From: CBDFLD01 sp965249005
Lineage (GTDB): Bacteria; Acidobacteriota; UBA6911
Direction: 5' to 3'
Assembly (NCBI GenBank): GCA_965249005.1
Contig: CBDFLD010000014.1
Coordinates: forward strand, 186,001 to 250,000
DNA: 64,000 nt
The position numbers and the translations under genes are program-made. Under the pieces are notes generated by a model, which worked only from the letters and a program-made list of their open reading frames with translations, had not been told where the DNA came from and did no database searches. Below, piece by piece: positions 15,176-23,147 of this stretch (position 1 is the first letter of the stretch; each line of letters starts with the position of its first letter).

Positions 15176-15298
15176 TTAGTCTTTTTTGGGTGGTGGAGGA
15201 GGTGGCGGTGGCGGCGCTGGTCTTGGGGGCCGGGGCGGGTTTCCCTTGTCTTCAATCCCACTGCTGTCAGATGGCGAATTCCTGTTTGATGACATCAT
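15176..15298 (-). CDS. Polyproline microprotein, 40 residues
   Basis: An ATGATG at 15298 opens a 40-residue reading overlapping the end of the two-TM gene in another frame. The protein is Ser/Asn/Asp-rich for 17 residues, then 'GNPPRPPRPA' followed by nine consecutive prolines and KKD. GAGG lies about four bases upstream, and the overlap suggests coupling to the upstream gene. Polyproline runs are rare by chance, although a GC-skewed tract could mimic one. Function is unknown. Confidence 0.45.
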   Translation of the reverse strand: MMSSNRNSPSDSSGIEDKGNPPRPPRPAPPPPPPPPPKKD

Positions 15299-15761
15299 AC
15301 GCCTCTGCCGCGCACTCCTCGTTCAGGGCATCGTTGTTAAGTATACCAGCGCTTTCCGGCTTCGACGTTACACGATTCATCTCTTTACATAGATCTTCCC
15401 ACTTCCGCCTTGCTTCAGCATCATCCAAGGTTTCCAGGCTAAGCCACAAGGCACGTGCGTCTGTTTCGAGTTCCCTGCACCGTTCACCGACACCCCTGGC
15501 AACGATCAGTTTTTGAGAGAAATTGTTGACCAGCATCCAGCACGCCAAGATGGCAATCACTGCGTTGGCGACAAGCTCAACCTGCGGGGGAAACAGTTGC
15601 AACAGAGACACGACCGCACTGGTGGCAGCAAAGGCAATAACGGCCGTCCCAAGTCTGTGTTTCCTTGCCAAGCCAGAGGCGAGCTTGTTGTAATACCGAG
15701 CAAGCCGCTCCAAGTCCAGTACCAGGCTCCATACATGGTTTCGTGCTCCATCAGAGACCAT
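15267..15761 (-). CDS. Two-TM protein resembling SLATT effector domains
   Basis: A 164-residue protein. After a helical N-terminus (LERLARYYNKLASGLARKHR, residues 18-37) come two hydrophobic helices (about 38-58 and 65-83), then a long cytoplasmic helix ('CRELETDARALWLSLETLDD', near residues 93-112). This is the layout of SLATT domains, predicted pore-forming effectors in prokaryotic conflict systems. The match is by architecture, not by a diagnostic motif, so it remains tentative. It lies between replication and lysis genes, a usual site for phage cargo, and overlaps the polyproline ORF. Confidence 0.6.
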   Translation of the reverse strand: MVSDGARNHVWSLVLDLERLARYYNKLASGLARKHRLGTAVIAFAATSAVVSLLQLFPPQVELVANAVIAILACWMLVNNFSQKLIVARGVGERCRELETDARALWLSLETLDDAEARRKWEDLCKEMNRVTSKPESAGILNNDALNEECAAEAYDVIKQEFAI

Positions 15762-15832
15762 GATTCCATCCTCCCTTCTGTTTCAAACTATATCTTAAAG
15801 GTGCATTGAAGTCCAAGCTGACCTGCCGGGAT

Positions 15833-16159
15833 TTAGTCTGACATTTCGGTCAACAAATGCTCAATAGATTTAACGGCTTCGCCCGATTGGATCATCTCGC
15901 GAGTAAACCGCAAGATGCTCCACCCCCTCATGACCCCGAGATTGTATTTTTCGATGTCCGACTGAAACCCAAGGGGTCTGTTGTGCCTGCCCTGGATCCA
16001 ATGACCGCCTTCTACTTCGGCTGCCAATTTCATTGCCGGCCACGCAAAATCGAACCGGAACCTCCTGGGCGGCGCGAACCGATATTCGCGTTCTGGTTCA
16101 GCCAGCCCCACCGCGCGGATCTGAAACGCCAACTCTTGCTCGAGGGCGCTCGCTCTCAC
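15833..16159 (-). CDS. Small PD-(D/E)XK-type endonuclease (DUF559/VSR-like)
   Basis: A 108-residue protein read from a GTG at 16159. 'RFRFDFAWPAMKLAAEVEGG' (residues 33-52) carries the Asp and the Glu-x-Glu pattern expected of the VSR/DUF559-like nuclease core, and 'YNLGVMRGWSILRFT' (residues 72-86) matches the conserved C-terminal strand-helix of that group. It sits in the phage replication block, where such nucleases may resolve or process DNA intermediates. Confidence 0.75.
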   Translation of the reverse strand: MRASALEQELAFQIRAVGLAEPEREYRFAPPRRFRFDFAWPAMKLAAEVEGGHWIQGRHNRPLGFQSDIEKYNLGVMRGWSILRFTREMIQSGEAVKSIEHLLTEMSD

Positions 16160-16187
16160 ACCGCAACCACCCGGCGAATGTGCTGGC

Positions 16188-16361
16188 TCATACCAAACCC
16201 TTCTCCTCGGCGTACTTCCGCATGGCTGGGTCTTCCTGGATCAGCTCATGGACCGCATCCACGATCTCGGGAGCCTTCGCAATCATTTTCGAGTACTGCC
16301 CGAAGACCCCCAATGAGCCCAACTCCAGCGATGCTTCGGCCTGACCTTGCCATTGCTTCAA
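16188..16361 (-). CDS. Short phage replication-region protein
   Basis: A 57-residue helical protein read from a TTG at 16361 that overlaps the TGA of the helicase loader gene (TTGA). AGGAGG lies eight bases upstream. It contains 'GQYSKMIAKAPEIVDAVHEL'. No family was recognised; coupling to the loader suggests a role in replication. Confidence 0.5.
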   Translation of the reverse strand: MKQWQGQAEASLELGSLGVFGQYSKMIAKAPEIVDAVHELIQEDPAMRKYAEEKGLV

Positions 16362-17056
16362 AACGGCACCTCCTGTTCTTGCAAGGACACCACCGTGCAC
16401 ATATCGTCGATCCGTCGAACCACCCCAGACGGGATAATGTCTTCATCAACGAGTTCCTTAAGCGTCAGATTCGACGTGATACTCAATCCCTGTTTTCGGC
16501 GGTACAAAAGATCGACCAGATGAAAAATCATCTCCCGTCGAAAATCCGTGAGGCGGAGCTTGTCGATGTCATCCCAGAACAAGTGAAACGACTCAGAGCC
16601 GTCGATGCGCTGGAAAATCAGCGATTCCTCCTTGAACTCCGCTTGCCGCATCTCCTCCATGAGAGCGTGAGTGGAGCGAAACTCGCAAGCGCGGTCCAGG
16701 CACAGTTCCCGGTATTGAGAAACCAACAGGTGCGTCTTGCCCACGCCGTAGTCCCCGCACAGATAAAAATTTCCAGTGACGTTGTCCATCATCCGCTCCA
16801 GTGCCTGAGCCTGTTGCTCGCTGTGCGGATGGAAGGTCTCAAAACTCGCCTTCCGAAATCGAAGGTCGATCTTGTTCAGCCGTCGGTCCAGCATGATCCG
16901 TCGTCGGCAGGGGCAGGGGGAGGCTCGATTATCGAACCCAATCAGCCAGCCTGTGTCTCTGCAATCTTGGCACTTGTAGGCGTCACTGCTTGGGGGTGTA
17001 CCGGCGGCCTCCGGTACGGGGTGACTTTCCAATAAGCTCTTGATTGAGCTGATCAT
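16358..17056 (-). CDS. DnaC/IstB-like replicative helicase loader
   Basis: A 232-residue AAA+ ATPase. A zinc-finger-like N-terminus ('CQDCRDTGWLIGFDNRASPC' with a further Cys pair) is followed by Walker A 'GDYGVGKTHLL' (near residue 102) and Walker B 'FHLFWDDIDKL' (near residue 160), and a sensor-like 'SITSNLTLKEL'. Proteins of this type load the host DnaB helicase at the phage origin. The ATG at 17056 has GGAGG six bases upstream. It overlaps the end of the initiator gene by 74 bases in a different frame, an unusually long overlap. Confidence 0.85.
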   Translation of the reverse strand: MISSIKSLLESHPVPEAAGTPPSSDAYKCQDCRDTGWLIGFDNRASPCPCRRRIMLDRRLNKIDLRFRKASFETFHPHSEQQAQALERMMDNVTGNFYLCGDYGVGKTHLLVSQYRELCLDRACEFRSTHALMEEMRQAEFKEESLIFQRIDGSESFHLFWDDIDKLRLTDFRREMIFHLVDLLYRRKQGLSITSNLTLKELVDEDIIPSGVVRRIDDMCTVVSLQEQEVPF

Positions 17057-17828
17057 AGGTTCCCTCCAAAATGCGACAGACATTGCTGTCATTGGCAACA
17101 AACCAGTCAAAACTCGCCCGCCATCCCTGGCGTCCTTCCCCTCGCAGAAAGGGTACTTGCTGAGCTTTTTTTACTGCCTCGGCAAAATCCTTCAGGTATG
17201 GTTCAAGGCGTCCCTGCTGCTGGGCCCGGTTAATCCTTGACTGGCACTTTCTCCATCGATCGGAGCCAAATGCCTTCACCTGTGGCAGTATCCGGTTGTG
17301 CTTCCGGTAAAGATCCAAAAGCACTTCAGCGCGCACACGACAAGAGTCTCCGTTAGGAGACTCTTTTTCTCTTTCATTTATCCTTCTTTTACTTTGTTCC
17401 ACTTTGTGTTCCACTTTGTGTTCCACCATAGGGTTATAAACATTGTAATGACAAACCTTTAAGTGTTCCGTTTGGTGTTCCGTTTGGTGTTCCACCCTCT
17501 TCAGTTCGCCCTCGGCAATCATCCCCTGTTTCCAGCGGTGGACTTTTGTGCTTCCCCATCTCCATCGTCGAGCTAGAAAACGAACGCTCGCCTCGAACTC
17601 GCCCCGTCCAAGATGCCCTTCCGGTTTTCCCCGCGCCAGGTTCATGTATACGTCCACGCGCGCCTCAAAGTCCGTAAAGGACCGCCGCAGGTTCCCCGGC
17701 CAGTCCGGCTTCTCGGTGATCTTTCGCCACAGCTTGATATATCCGGCGTTCACGCTGGCCGGTCCCCGTTTCTCCTTTTCAACCACGCGACCACTTCGTC
17801 TACAAAGTTTACCCAGGGAATCGAACAC
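16983..17828 (-). CDS. Phage replication initiator protein (O-like)
   Basis: A 281-residue basic protein, probably started at a GTG at 17828. The N-terminal part has a winged-helix look ('SVRFLARRWRWGSTKVHRWK', residues 81-100), as in phage O/DnaD-type initiators. The middle has unusual short repeats (EHQTEHQTEH, then VEHKVEHKVE) encoded by DNA iterons. The C-terminal part ('GWRASFDWFVANDSN' near residue 238) matches a motif often found in phage replication proteins. With the adjacent DnaC-like loader it forms the replication module, as lambda O and P do. Confidence 0.8.
   Translation of the reverse strand: MFDSLGKLCRRSGRVVEKEKRGPASVNAGYIKLWRKITEKPDWPGNLRRSFTDFEARVDVYMNLARGKPEGHLGRGEFEASVRFLARRWRWGSTKVHRWKQGMIAEGELKRVEHQTEHQTEHLKVCHYNVYNPMVEHKVEHKVEQSKRRINEREKESPNGDSCRVRAEVLLDLYRKHNRILPQVKAFGSDRWRKCQSRINRAQQQGRLEPYLKDFAEAVKKAQQVPFLRGEGRQGWRASFDWFVANDSNVCRILEGTYDQLNQELIGKSPRTGGRRYTPKQ
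17342..17368 (+). terminator. Terminator-like hairpin in antisense orientation within the initiator gene
   Basis: On the plus strand AAGAGTCTCC (17342-17351) and GGAGACTCTT (17356-17365) form a perfect 10-bp stem around a GTTA loop, followed by a T-rich run. The minus-strand gene simply reads through it as coding sequence. It could stop plus-strand transcripts entering the origin region or form an RNA or DNA structure at the origin. Confidence 0.5.
17391..17496. repeat. Iteron cluster, candidate phage replication origin
   Basis: Two groups of 12-bp direct repeats lie inside the initiator gene. Group 1 (17391-17427) reads actttgttcc then actttgtgttcc twice; group 2 (17461-17496) reads aagtgttcc then gtttggtgttcc twice. 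They share the core TTKGTGTTCC, spaced 12 bp, about one helical turn. A 33-bp AT-rich spacer (17428-17460) separates them. The arrangement mirrors the lambda origin, which also lies within the O gene as iterons next to an AT-rich stretch. Confidence 0.6.
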
Positions 17829-17982
17829 TCCGGCCTGGGTCGATCGGGTAGGGAATTTACTGACGTTTTACTGACGTTTTCCGGGGAATTTCGAGCTGAC
17901 TGCCCCAGAGAATGTAAATTGTAAATGATTGAAAAATAAGGAAAGTGCTGATTTCCTAGAGGTTCGGCTAGGAGCTGAAACG
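17829..17982. promoter_or_regulatory. Control region upstream of the initiator, with direct repeat
   Basis: A non-coding stretch between the initiator start and the attachment site. TTACTGACGTTT occurs twice in direct repeat at 17857-17868 and 17868-17879, an 11-bp period, placed 29-51 bases upstream of the initiator start. It may be an operator or an integrase arm site. AT-rich sequence follows at 17910-17945. No promoter boxes are clear enough to call. Confidence 0.4.
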
Positions 17983-18026
17983 AACTGGCAGTCAGGAGGT
18001 CACGGGTTCGATCCCCGTCAGCTCCA
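17983..18026 (+). other. Attachment site scar 1: 3' part of tRNA-Ala(GGC)
   Basis: These 44 bases match positions 19183-19226 exactly. They start in an anticodon loop (CTGGCAG, anticodon GGC), and continue through the 3' anticodon stem, variable loop, T arm (ACGGG-TTCGATC-CCCGT) and acceptor strand CAGCTCC. The D arm and 5' half are missing, so this is not a functional tRNA. It marks the right end of the prophage. The sequence continues into CCA here but not in the second copy. A GGAGCTG at 17971-17977 could pair with the acceptor strand, perhaps by chance. Confidence 0.8.
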
Positions 18027-18381
18027 CCAACTTACCCGCCGCTGTTTTTCACTGTGTCAGTTCGTGTCAGTTTGCTAGGCAGAGGAAATGCTCAAGTAGC
18101 GCGTGTTTGTCGACTGGTGTGCCTTGGATGTATTTTGTGCACGGCAAGCAGCTCTAGGGTCTCACCTGTCGGAGCTGAGTCCTGGCATACGAACGAGTAT
18201 CTATTGTATCGCCGCGGAAGGATGAATCGCTGCAAGAATCCTCATGCGGGAGTGGCACTTCGCACACTGCAGGACGTCCAGCATATCGGACTGGCCCCAT
18301 TCGAGAGACGCTGCCTTTTCGCGGCGCATGAATACTGATACTCTGAATGTGTCGAAAACAGTAGGTTGTCAGGAGGTCGTC
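18027..18381. other. Non-coding stretch after the attachment site
   Basis: No convincing gene or RNA was found on either strand. Short ORFs here lack ribosome sites and have unlikely composition. An AGGAGG at 18371-18376 belongs to the following DUF937 gene. Confidence 0.5.
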
Positions 18382-18976
18382 ATGAATCTATTCGATGAGA
18401 TCGTCGGGGGCCGGGGCAATCCGCTCCAGCAGATGGAGCAGAGTTTCGGACTCGACCAGGAAACGGTTGGAAGCGTGATCAAGCAATTCTTGCCGGCGCT
18501 GACCAACGGGATGAAGAAGAACGTTTCCCAGGAAGACGGGCTTCAGGGCTTGCTCGGTGCCTTGAGTGGCGGTGGACACGACCGCTATCTCGAAGGTGCT
18601 ACAAGCTTGAGCCAACAGGAATCCGTGCAGGACGGCAATGGCATTCTGGGACATCTGCTCGGTAGCAAGGACGTGAGCCGGCAGCTCGCCAGCCGAACCT
18701 CCGAGAAGACCGGCGTGGACAGTGCGATTCTCAAGAAGATGTTGCCACTGGTCGCTGGACTGGTGATGGGAGCCCTGAACAAGCGCCTGTCCTCCCAGAG
18801 TGCCAGTAAGTGGTTCCGGACTGGGAGGTCTGCTCGGCTCCTTGCTCGGAGGGTCGCCCGGCTCCACGAGCTCGACAAGCTCGACGATGGGAACGCTGAT
18901 GCAGCTGCTGGACGCCGACGGCGAGAGCTCGCCGATCGACGATCTGCTGGGTCTTGCCAAGGGCTTTCTCCGCTGA
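18382..18976 (+). pseudogene. DUF937 family protein, frameshifted
   Basis: The ORF starts at 18382 with AGGAGG upstream (MNLFDEIVGGRGNP) and reads well for about 145 residues ('LVAGLVMGALNK' near residue 137), typical of DUF937 proteins of unknown function. After about 18812 the frame becomes Arg-rich and implausible. The next frame reads GLLGSLLGGSPGSTSSTSST and ends DDLLGLAKGFLR, the normal end of the family. One extra base near 18810 ('agtaagtgg') explains this. Restored length is 197 residues. It may be a true mutation or a sequence error. Confidence 0.75.
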
Positions 18977-19113
18977 CGCCATCGTAATGCGTGGGCTGGA
19001 TCTCAATAGGGGCGTTTGGAAGGGCATGCGCGATCATGACGTCAATCTCAAAGACGTGTACGCCAGTTAGGACCCATATGCAAAGCATGGCGGGTAACAG
19101 TGGTGGTAGCCCT

Positions 19114-19156
19114 GGGTGCGTATAGGGTGCAGAAAGTGCAAGATTTTGCAGCTCTG
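19114..19156 (+). repeat. 43-bp hairpin repeat, copy A
   Basis: Matches 23078-23120 at 39 of 43 positions (starts gggtgcgtatagggtgcag). It contains inverted repeats around 'tgcaagattttgca'. The pair brackets the second attachment scar and the interrupted sulfatase. It could be a REP-like dispersed element or the scar of a past insertion. Confidence 0.6.
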
Positions 19157-19182
19157 TGCAGGACTATGCGTAGTTGACAAGC

Positions 19183-19226
19183 AACTGGCAGTCAGGAGGT
19201 CACGGGTTCGATCCCCGTCAGCTCCA
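19183..19226 (+). other. Attachment site scar 2: 3' part of tRNA-Ala(GGC)
   Basis: A second exact copy of the 44-base tRNA 3' segment, 1200 bp after the first and in the same orientation. The sequences on both sides differ from copy 1. Two such copies downstream of one tRNA gene are expected when two elements integrate at the same tRNA one after the other, the older being pushed outward. The region 18977-19400 holds nothing else recognisable except the 43-bp repeat. Confidence 0.75.
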
Positions 19227-19400
19227 GCAATCTTTTCAATGACCTGCAATAACCCCCTTCTTCCCGACGAACCATTTTCGTTATTGCCAATGATTGGATT
19301 CGCGCTCGGGTATTTGTTTCCAGAGCTAGGCTCGCGCTAGAGGCACTGAAGGTGCGACCTTCTTGGGACGAGATGAAAAAGAGCGGGAGGTAAACGCACC

Positions 19401-19622
19401 ATGATCGACAAGATTATCAGGGGCTTGGGCCACGCATGGAATCTGTTTTACATCGTATCTTCCAGTTTCGGGATGTTCATTGTGATCGCTTCTGTCTTCT
19501 ACGGCATACGACTAGTCTCCAAGGAGATGGGAATGATCTACACGTTAACGGTTGTAGTTTGGCCCGTGGTTGCGGTTGCGTTTAGGTTTCGCCAGAACTG
19601 GCTGCACTGGCACGCGGATTGA
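19401..19622 (+). CDS. Small membrane protein, unknown
   Basis: A 73-residue protein starting MIDKIIRGLGHAWNLFYIV with a GGGAGG about 11 bases upstream. Two hydrophobic helices are visible (about residues 16-37 and 46-61) and the C-terminus is 'FRQNWLHWHAD'. No family was recognised. It lies just outside the attachment scar, so it is host DNA or the edge of an old element. Confidence 0.6.
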   Translation: MIDKIIRGLGHAWNLFYIVSSSFGMFIVIASVFYGIRLVSKEMGMIYTLTVVVWPVVAVAFRFRQNWLHWHAD

Positions 19623-20328
19623 CCCGTGGGACCCGAGATCCCCGAGAGAACTCTACCTCAAACCTTCCCCGAAGGAGATAGGCAAACTCGTACGCGTGCG
19701 CGTACAATGGCGCGCGGCGACATCAAGGGTACGTCAGGAGAGAAAACCATGGCACACGTTCGAGTCATCGGATCTTTGGTCCTTGGGACCTGCTGGCTCT
19801 GCACGCAACCAGGCGTGCTTGCCACAGATCGACCCAACGTGGTCGTCATCATGACCGACGATCAAGGAACGTTAGACGCGAATTGCTTCGGATCGACCGA
19901 TCTTCACACGCCGAACATCGACCGCCTGGCCTCCCGCGGAGTGCGGTTTACGCAGGCCTACGCGCATACCGTTTGTTGTCCGGCACGGGCAGCCTTGATG
20001 ACTGGACGGCACCCGCAGAGAGGAAACGTCAACACCTGGATGCAGTGGAACATGCACGGAGCGGATGGCGAGAACATGAACCTCGACGAAGTCACTTTGG
20101 CCGAAGTCCTACAACAGGCTGGCTATCGTACGGGACTTTTCGGCAAGTGGCATCTGGGCGCTCATCGAGATCATGGACCGACCAGGCAGGGCTTTGACGA
20201 GTTCTTTGGCATTCGCGATGGGTTCATCGATAACTACAAACACTTTTTCCTCCATGGTGAAGGCTTTCACGATTTATACGAAGGTATCAATGAAGTGTTT
20301 TTCCCAGGAAGGTACTTTCCGGACCTAG

Positions 20329-22182
20329 GCCCAAAATAAGCGAGGTATGAGCTCGCTCGGAAAATCGTTTGCCTTTTCCGAATATCTCGTGGATTTCAGC
20401 TCCTTGTGCGTAACAGGGAAAGCAAAGAGAAACACAAGAGACAAACCTTCCATTGGTTGTCTGGATCACTTGATCTTGTTTGTCTCTGTTATGCCCTTCC
20501 TTTCGCCCGCCACTCTTGCTCCGCCGGGGGTACGGGCTCACCCGCCGGCGAGGCGCCTTCAAGTAAACCTGAGTTGCCTGATATAGTCGAACGTCGCCAA
20601 AAAGGTTTCGAGATGCTTGCTATAGGCCAATATCCTGTAAACGAGGCGACGACCGGTTCTTACAATCTGACAGGGTATTTGCACAAAGTTCACCAGGAAG
20701 CGTTTGAACTCCATCCTCAAGATATCACGACGTACTGTCGGCGCCTGCGTCACCAGGCCATACCAGGCCTTCAGATTCCACGCCAGCGATGCGATGACCA
20801 TGTAGGCCCAGTTCGATACCAGACTGTCCGAAGGCATCCTCAAGGCGTTCACTCCACTCTTGAGCTGACCGATGACGTTTTCCTGGTTGCAGCGATCGTT
20901 GGCAAAAAGGACCACTTCTCCCATCGTCATCTCCCGATCGTTGGTGATGTAGAAGAAGTACCGGACCTCATCAAACAGCCGGTGCTCCCCCTTTTCGATC
21001 GTGAGGTTCTTCCGAACCACAACCATGCGATAGGTTTTCTTACAGTGTCCGGGACGATAGTCAAACTCGGCGACCTGCTCGCTCTGCAGGCGGATGTTCT
21101 TGAATTCTCTCTCCTTGATTACTTGTTCTTTGACGTTTTCCGGACGGCGCCGTTCTTCGCTCTTGACCTCATAACGAGGAGGCCGCTCGAGCGGTTTCCA
21201 TTGTCTCTCCGGCAGGGCATCGGCCATCCCGACCAGGTTCGGCTTGGCGTCATAACCAAAGACAAAACCAACCCGCTCGTCCCAGCGATCGAAGTTTCTC
21301 GTCAGCGAGAAATCCGTGTCGCCCCGAAGCCAGACCTTCGTAAACACCGACGACACCAGATCGATTGCCCGGTCCATCCACTCGGCCGCTCCGTCGGAAG
21401 AGGGACGGTTGCCCGGCCGATTCATCAGATAGAGGACCTCATTCGTATTGGCCAAGGTCACGATCAACGGTGCGTAACCCCAGATCCCGTTGTAGGCAAT
21501 GTCCATTCCTTCCTTGCATTCCCCCAAGGTTCCGGCGACGGTCCCGTCCACGTCGATGATGGCCTCCTTCCGGAAGGAAGCATCCTGCAACTTCCACACC
21601 TTGGTTCGGGTTTCATTGATGGTTTCCTGAAGTCCGAAGATCCAATCCTCATCGAAACGACGGAGGAAATCTCCAGCCGTCGTGGGATCCGGAATCCTCT
21701 CGGCTCCCAGTCCGTTCATGTAGGTCTCATCCTGGCGCAACCGCTCGATATCTTCGAGACAGGTTCCACCCGACAAGACGTTGTATGCGATGTTCAGTAC
21801 ATGATCGGATTCCCAGTAAGGAAAGTGGTACTTGAGCAAAACGATGTTTCTGTTGATATCTTTGTCCAATCCAAGCTTACACACGAGCTTGTGAATGGCT
21901 CCGATACCACCAGATCCGATGGCGCGCGTTCTCTCGGCGATCTCGTAGTAGGTGTTGGAGTCCTTGAACATAGGATCGGACCGGTCCTCAAACTGATTTC
22001 TTTCCAACCGGCGTGTAAGATTTTGCTTGTCTCGGAGGAGGATTCTGTGGTTTCTTTTATTCACCTGGAATGTGCTCCTTTCGGGATGTCTTGTAAATAT
22101 ATCAAACGCATTTTATCCCGTAACGGCGCACGTTCCAGGGCTTTTCTTCCTCCTCATGCAAAAAATCACGCTGGACTAAGGC
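20329..22182. mobile_element. IS1380-family insertion sequence (1854 bp)
   Basis: The element begins GCCCAAAATAAGCG and ends CGCTGGACTAAGGC; the imperfect terminal repeats share GCC and AGCG at their outer and inner parts. A 4-bp CTAG lies at both sides (20325-20328 and 22183-22186), the target duplication. It carries one transposase gene. Exact duplication and the clean repair of the host frame indicate recent insertion. Confidence 0.88.
20559..22064 (-). CDS. IS1380-family transposase
   Basis: A 501-residue DDE transposase. The catalytic blocks are visible: 'AIIDVDGTVAG' (first Asp), 'VWLRGDTDFS' (second Asp), and 'NQENVIGQLKSGVNALR' (Glu), in the order and spacing of the IS1380 group. The reading frame is intact, so the element may be active. 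It runs opposite to the sulfatase gene. Confidence 0.93.
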   Translation of the reverse strand: MNKRNHRILLRDKQNLTRRLERNQFEDRSDPMFKDSNTYYEIAERTRAIGSGGIGAIHKLVCKLGLDKDINRNIVLLKYHFPYWESDHVLNIAYNVLSGGTCLEDIERLRQDETYMNGLGAERIPDPTTAGDFLRRFDEDWIFGLQETINETRTKVWKLQDASFRKEAIIDVDGTVAGTLGECKEGMDIAYNGIWGYAPLIVTLANTNEVLYLMNRPGNRPSSDGAAEWMDRAIDLVSSVFTKVWLRGDTDFSLTRNFDRWDERVGFVFGYDAKPNLVGMADALPERQWKPLERPPRYEVKSEERRRPENVKEQVIKEREFKNIRLQSEQVAEFDYRPGHCKKTYRMVVVRKNLTIEKGEHRLFDEVRYFFYITNDREMTMGEVVLFANDRCNQENVIGQLKSGVNALRMPSDSLVSNWAYMVIASLAWNLKAWYGLVTQAPTVRRDILRMEFKRFLVNFVQIPCQIVRTGRRLVYRILAYSKHLETFLATFDYIRQLRFT

Positions 22183-23077
22183 CTAGTCACGCAACGAGCA
22201 ATGGAATTCATTGACCGAAATAAAGATCACAACTTCTTTCTTTATCTGGCGTTCAACATTCCGCACTATCCCGAGCAACATCTGAAGGAACACGGCCAAC
22301 GCTACGCTAAGATGCCCATGCCCCGTCGTACTTATGCCGCCACCATCACGACCACGGATTACTACATCGGCCAAGTGTTGAACCTTTTGGAGTCGAGCGG
22401 CCTGCGCGACGATACCGTGATCATCTTTCAGAGTGACAATGGACATTCGGAAGAGAATTTCCAGATCAAGATCGACAACCATAACAGCGGTTTTCCGAAG
22501 GGACACGACTACGGGCCCAACCGAGGTGGGGGTAACACGGGCAAGTGGATTGGACACAAAAGCACTTTTTTGGAGGGTGGCATTCGAACTCCCGCGATCC
22601 TGAGCTATCCGAAGAAACTACCCCAGAACGTCGTTCGTAATCAGGTTGTCACGATCATGGATTGGTTTCCGACCGTGCTGGAGCTGTGCGGGATCGATAT
22701 TCCCGATCTTGCGCTTGATGGACGTAGCGTTGTGCCCATCATCCGTTCCGAGGACGCTGCCTCCTCACATTCCGTGTTGCACTTCCAATGGTACAATCGG
22801 TGGGCAGTACGGGAAGGGAATTGGAAGCTGATCGCCACACCCAGCACTGCGTCGCCATCGAAGACAATCTACTCGCTGCATCGTTTGGACGACGAGCGAC
22901 CGGAAGTCCACGACTATGCGTCCGAGCGGCCGGAGCTGGTGGAAAGGCTGCACGCACTCCACGTCCAGTGGGAACAGGAGGTCACCGGGACGACTCGGTA
23001 AGCAACAAGGTGAAATCCAACAGTTGCCAAAAGGGGGTCCCCCCTTCTCACCGAGATGGAACTCTGCTCGATGGAGT

Positions 23078-23120
23078 GGGTGCGTATAGGGTGCAGAGAG
23101 TGCAGGATTTTGCCACTCTG
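23078..23120 (+). repeat. 43-bp hairpin repeat, copy B
   Basis: The second copy of the repeat at 19114-19156, with four differences. Here 'agagagtg' and 'cactctgg' can pair around 'caggattttgc'. It lies 76 bases after the sulfatase stop, where it could also act as a weak transcription or mRNA-end structure. Confidence 0.6.
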
Positions 23121-23147
23121 GAGTATTGATGGCCTCCGGCCACTGCG

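Larger units (their letters stand above)
19749..23001 (+). pseudogene. Secreted sulfatase, interrupted by an IS1380-family element
   Basis: The 5' part (19749-20328) encodes a signal peptide (MAHVRVIGSLVLGTCWLC), the metal-binding 'IMTDDQG' and the sulfatase signature 'CCPARAALMTG' (formylglycine Cys near residue 76). The 3' part (22187-23001) encodes 'FFLYLAFNIPHYPEQ', 'FQSDNGHSEE' and 'LEGGIRTPAI'. Removing 20329-22182 and one CTAG copy restores one frame of 464 residues across the junction (PDL-VTQRAMEFID). The intact enzyme would be a type I sulfatase that removes sulfate esters from carbohydrates or other substrates outside the cytoplasm. AGGAG precedes the ATG. Confidence 0.92.

Noticed and set aside
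17971..18029. Possible complete tRNA at the first scar (GGAGCTG to CAGCTCC ACCA)
   Set aside because: Only about 55 bases lie between the would-be acceptor strands; D arm and 5' anticodon stem are missing, so it cannot fold as a tRNA.
19067..19249. Minus-strand ORF with a GDRTRDLLTAS motif
   Set aside because: This is the antisense translation of the tRNA 3' segment, a well-known source of false protein calls.
20406..22214. 602-codon plus-strand ORF
   Set aside because: Shadow of the IS1380-family transposase on the minus strand.
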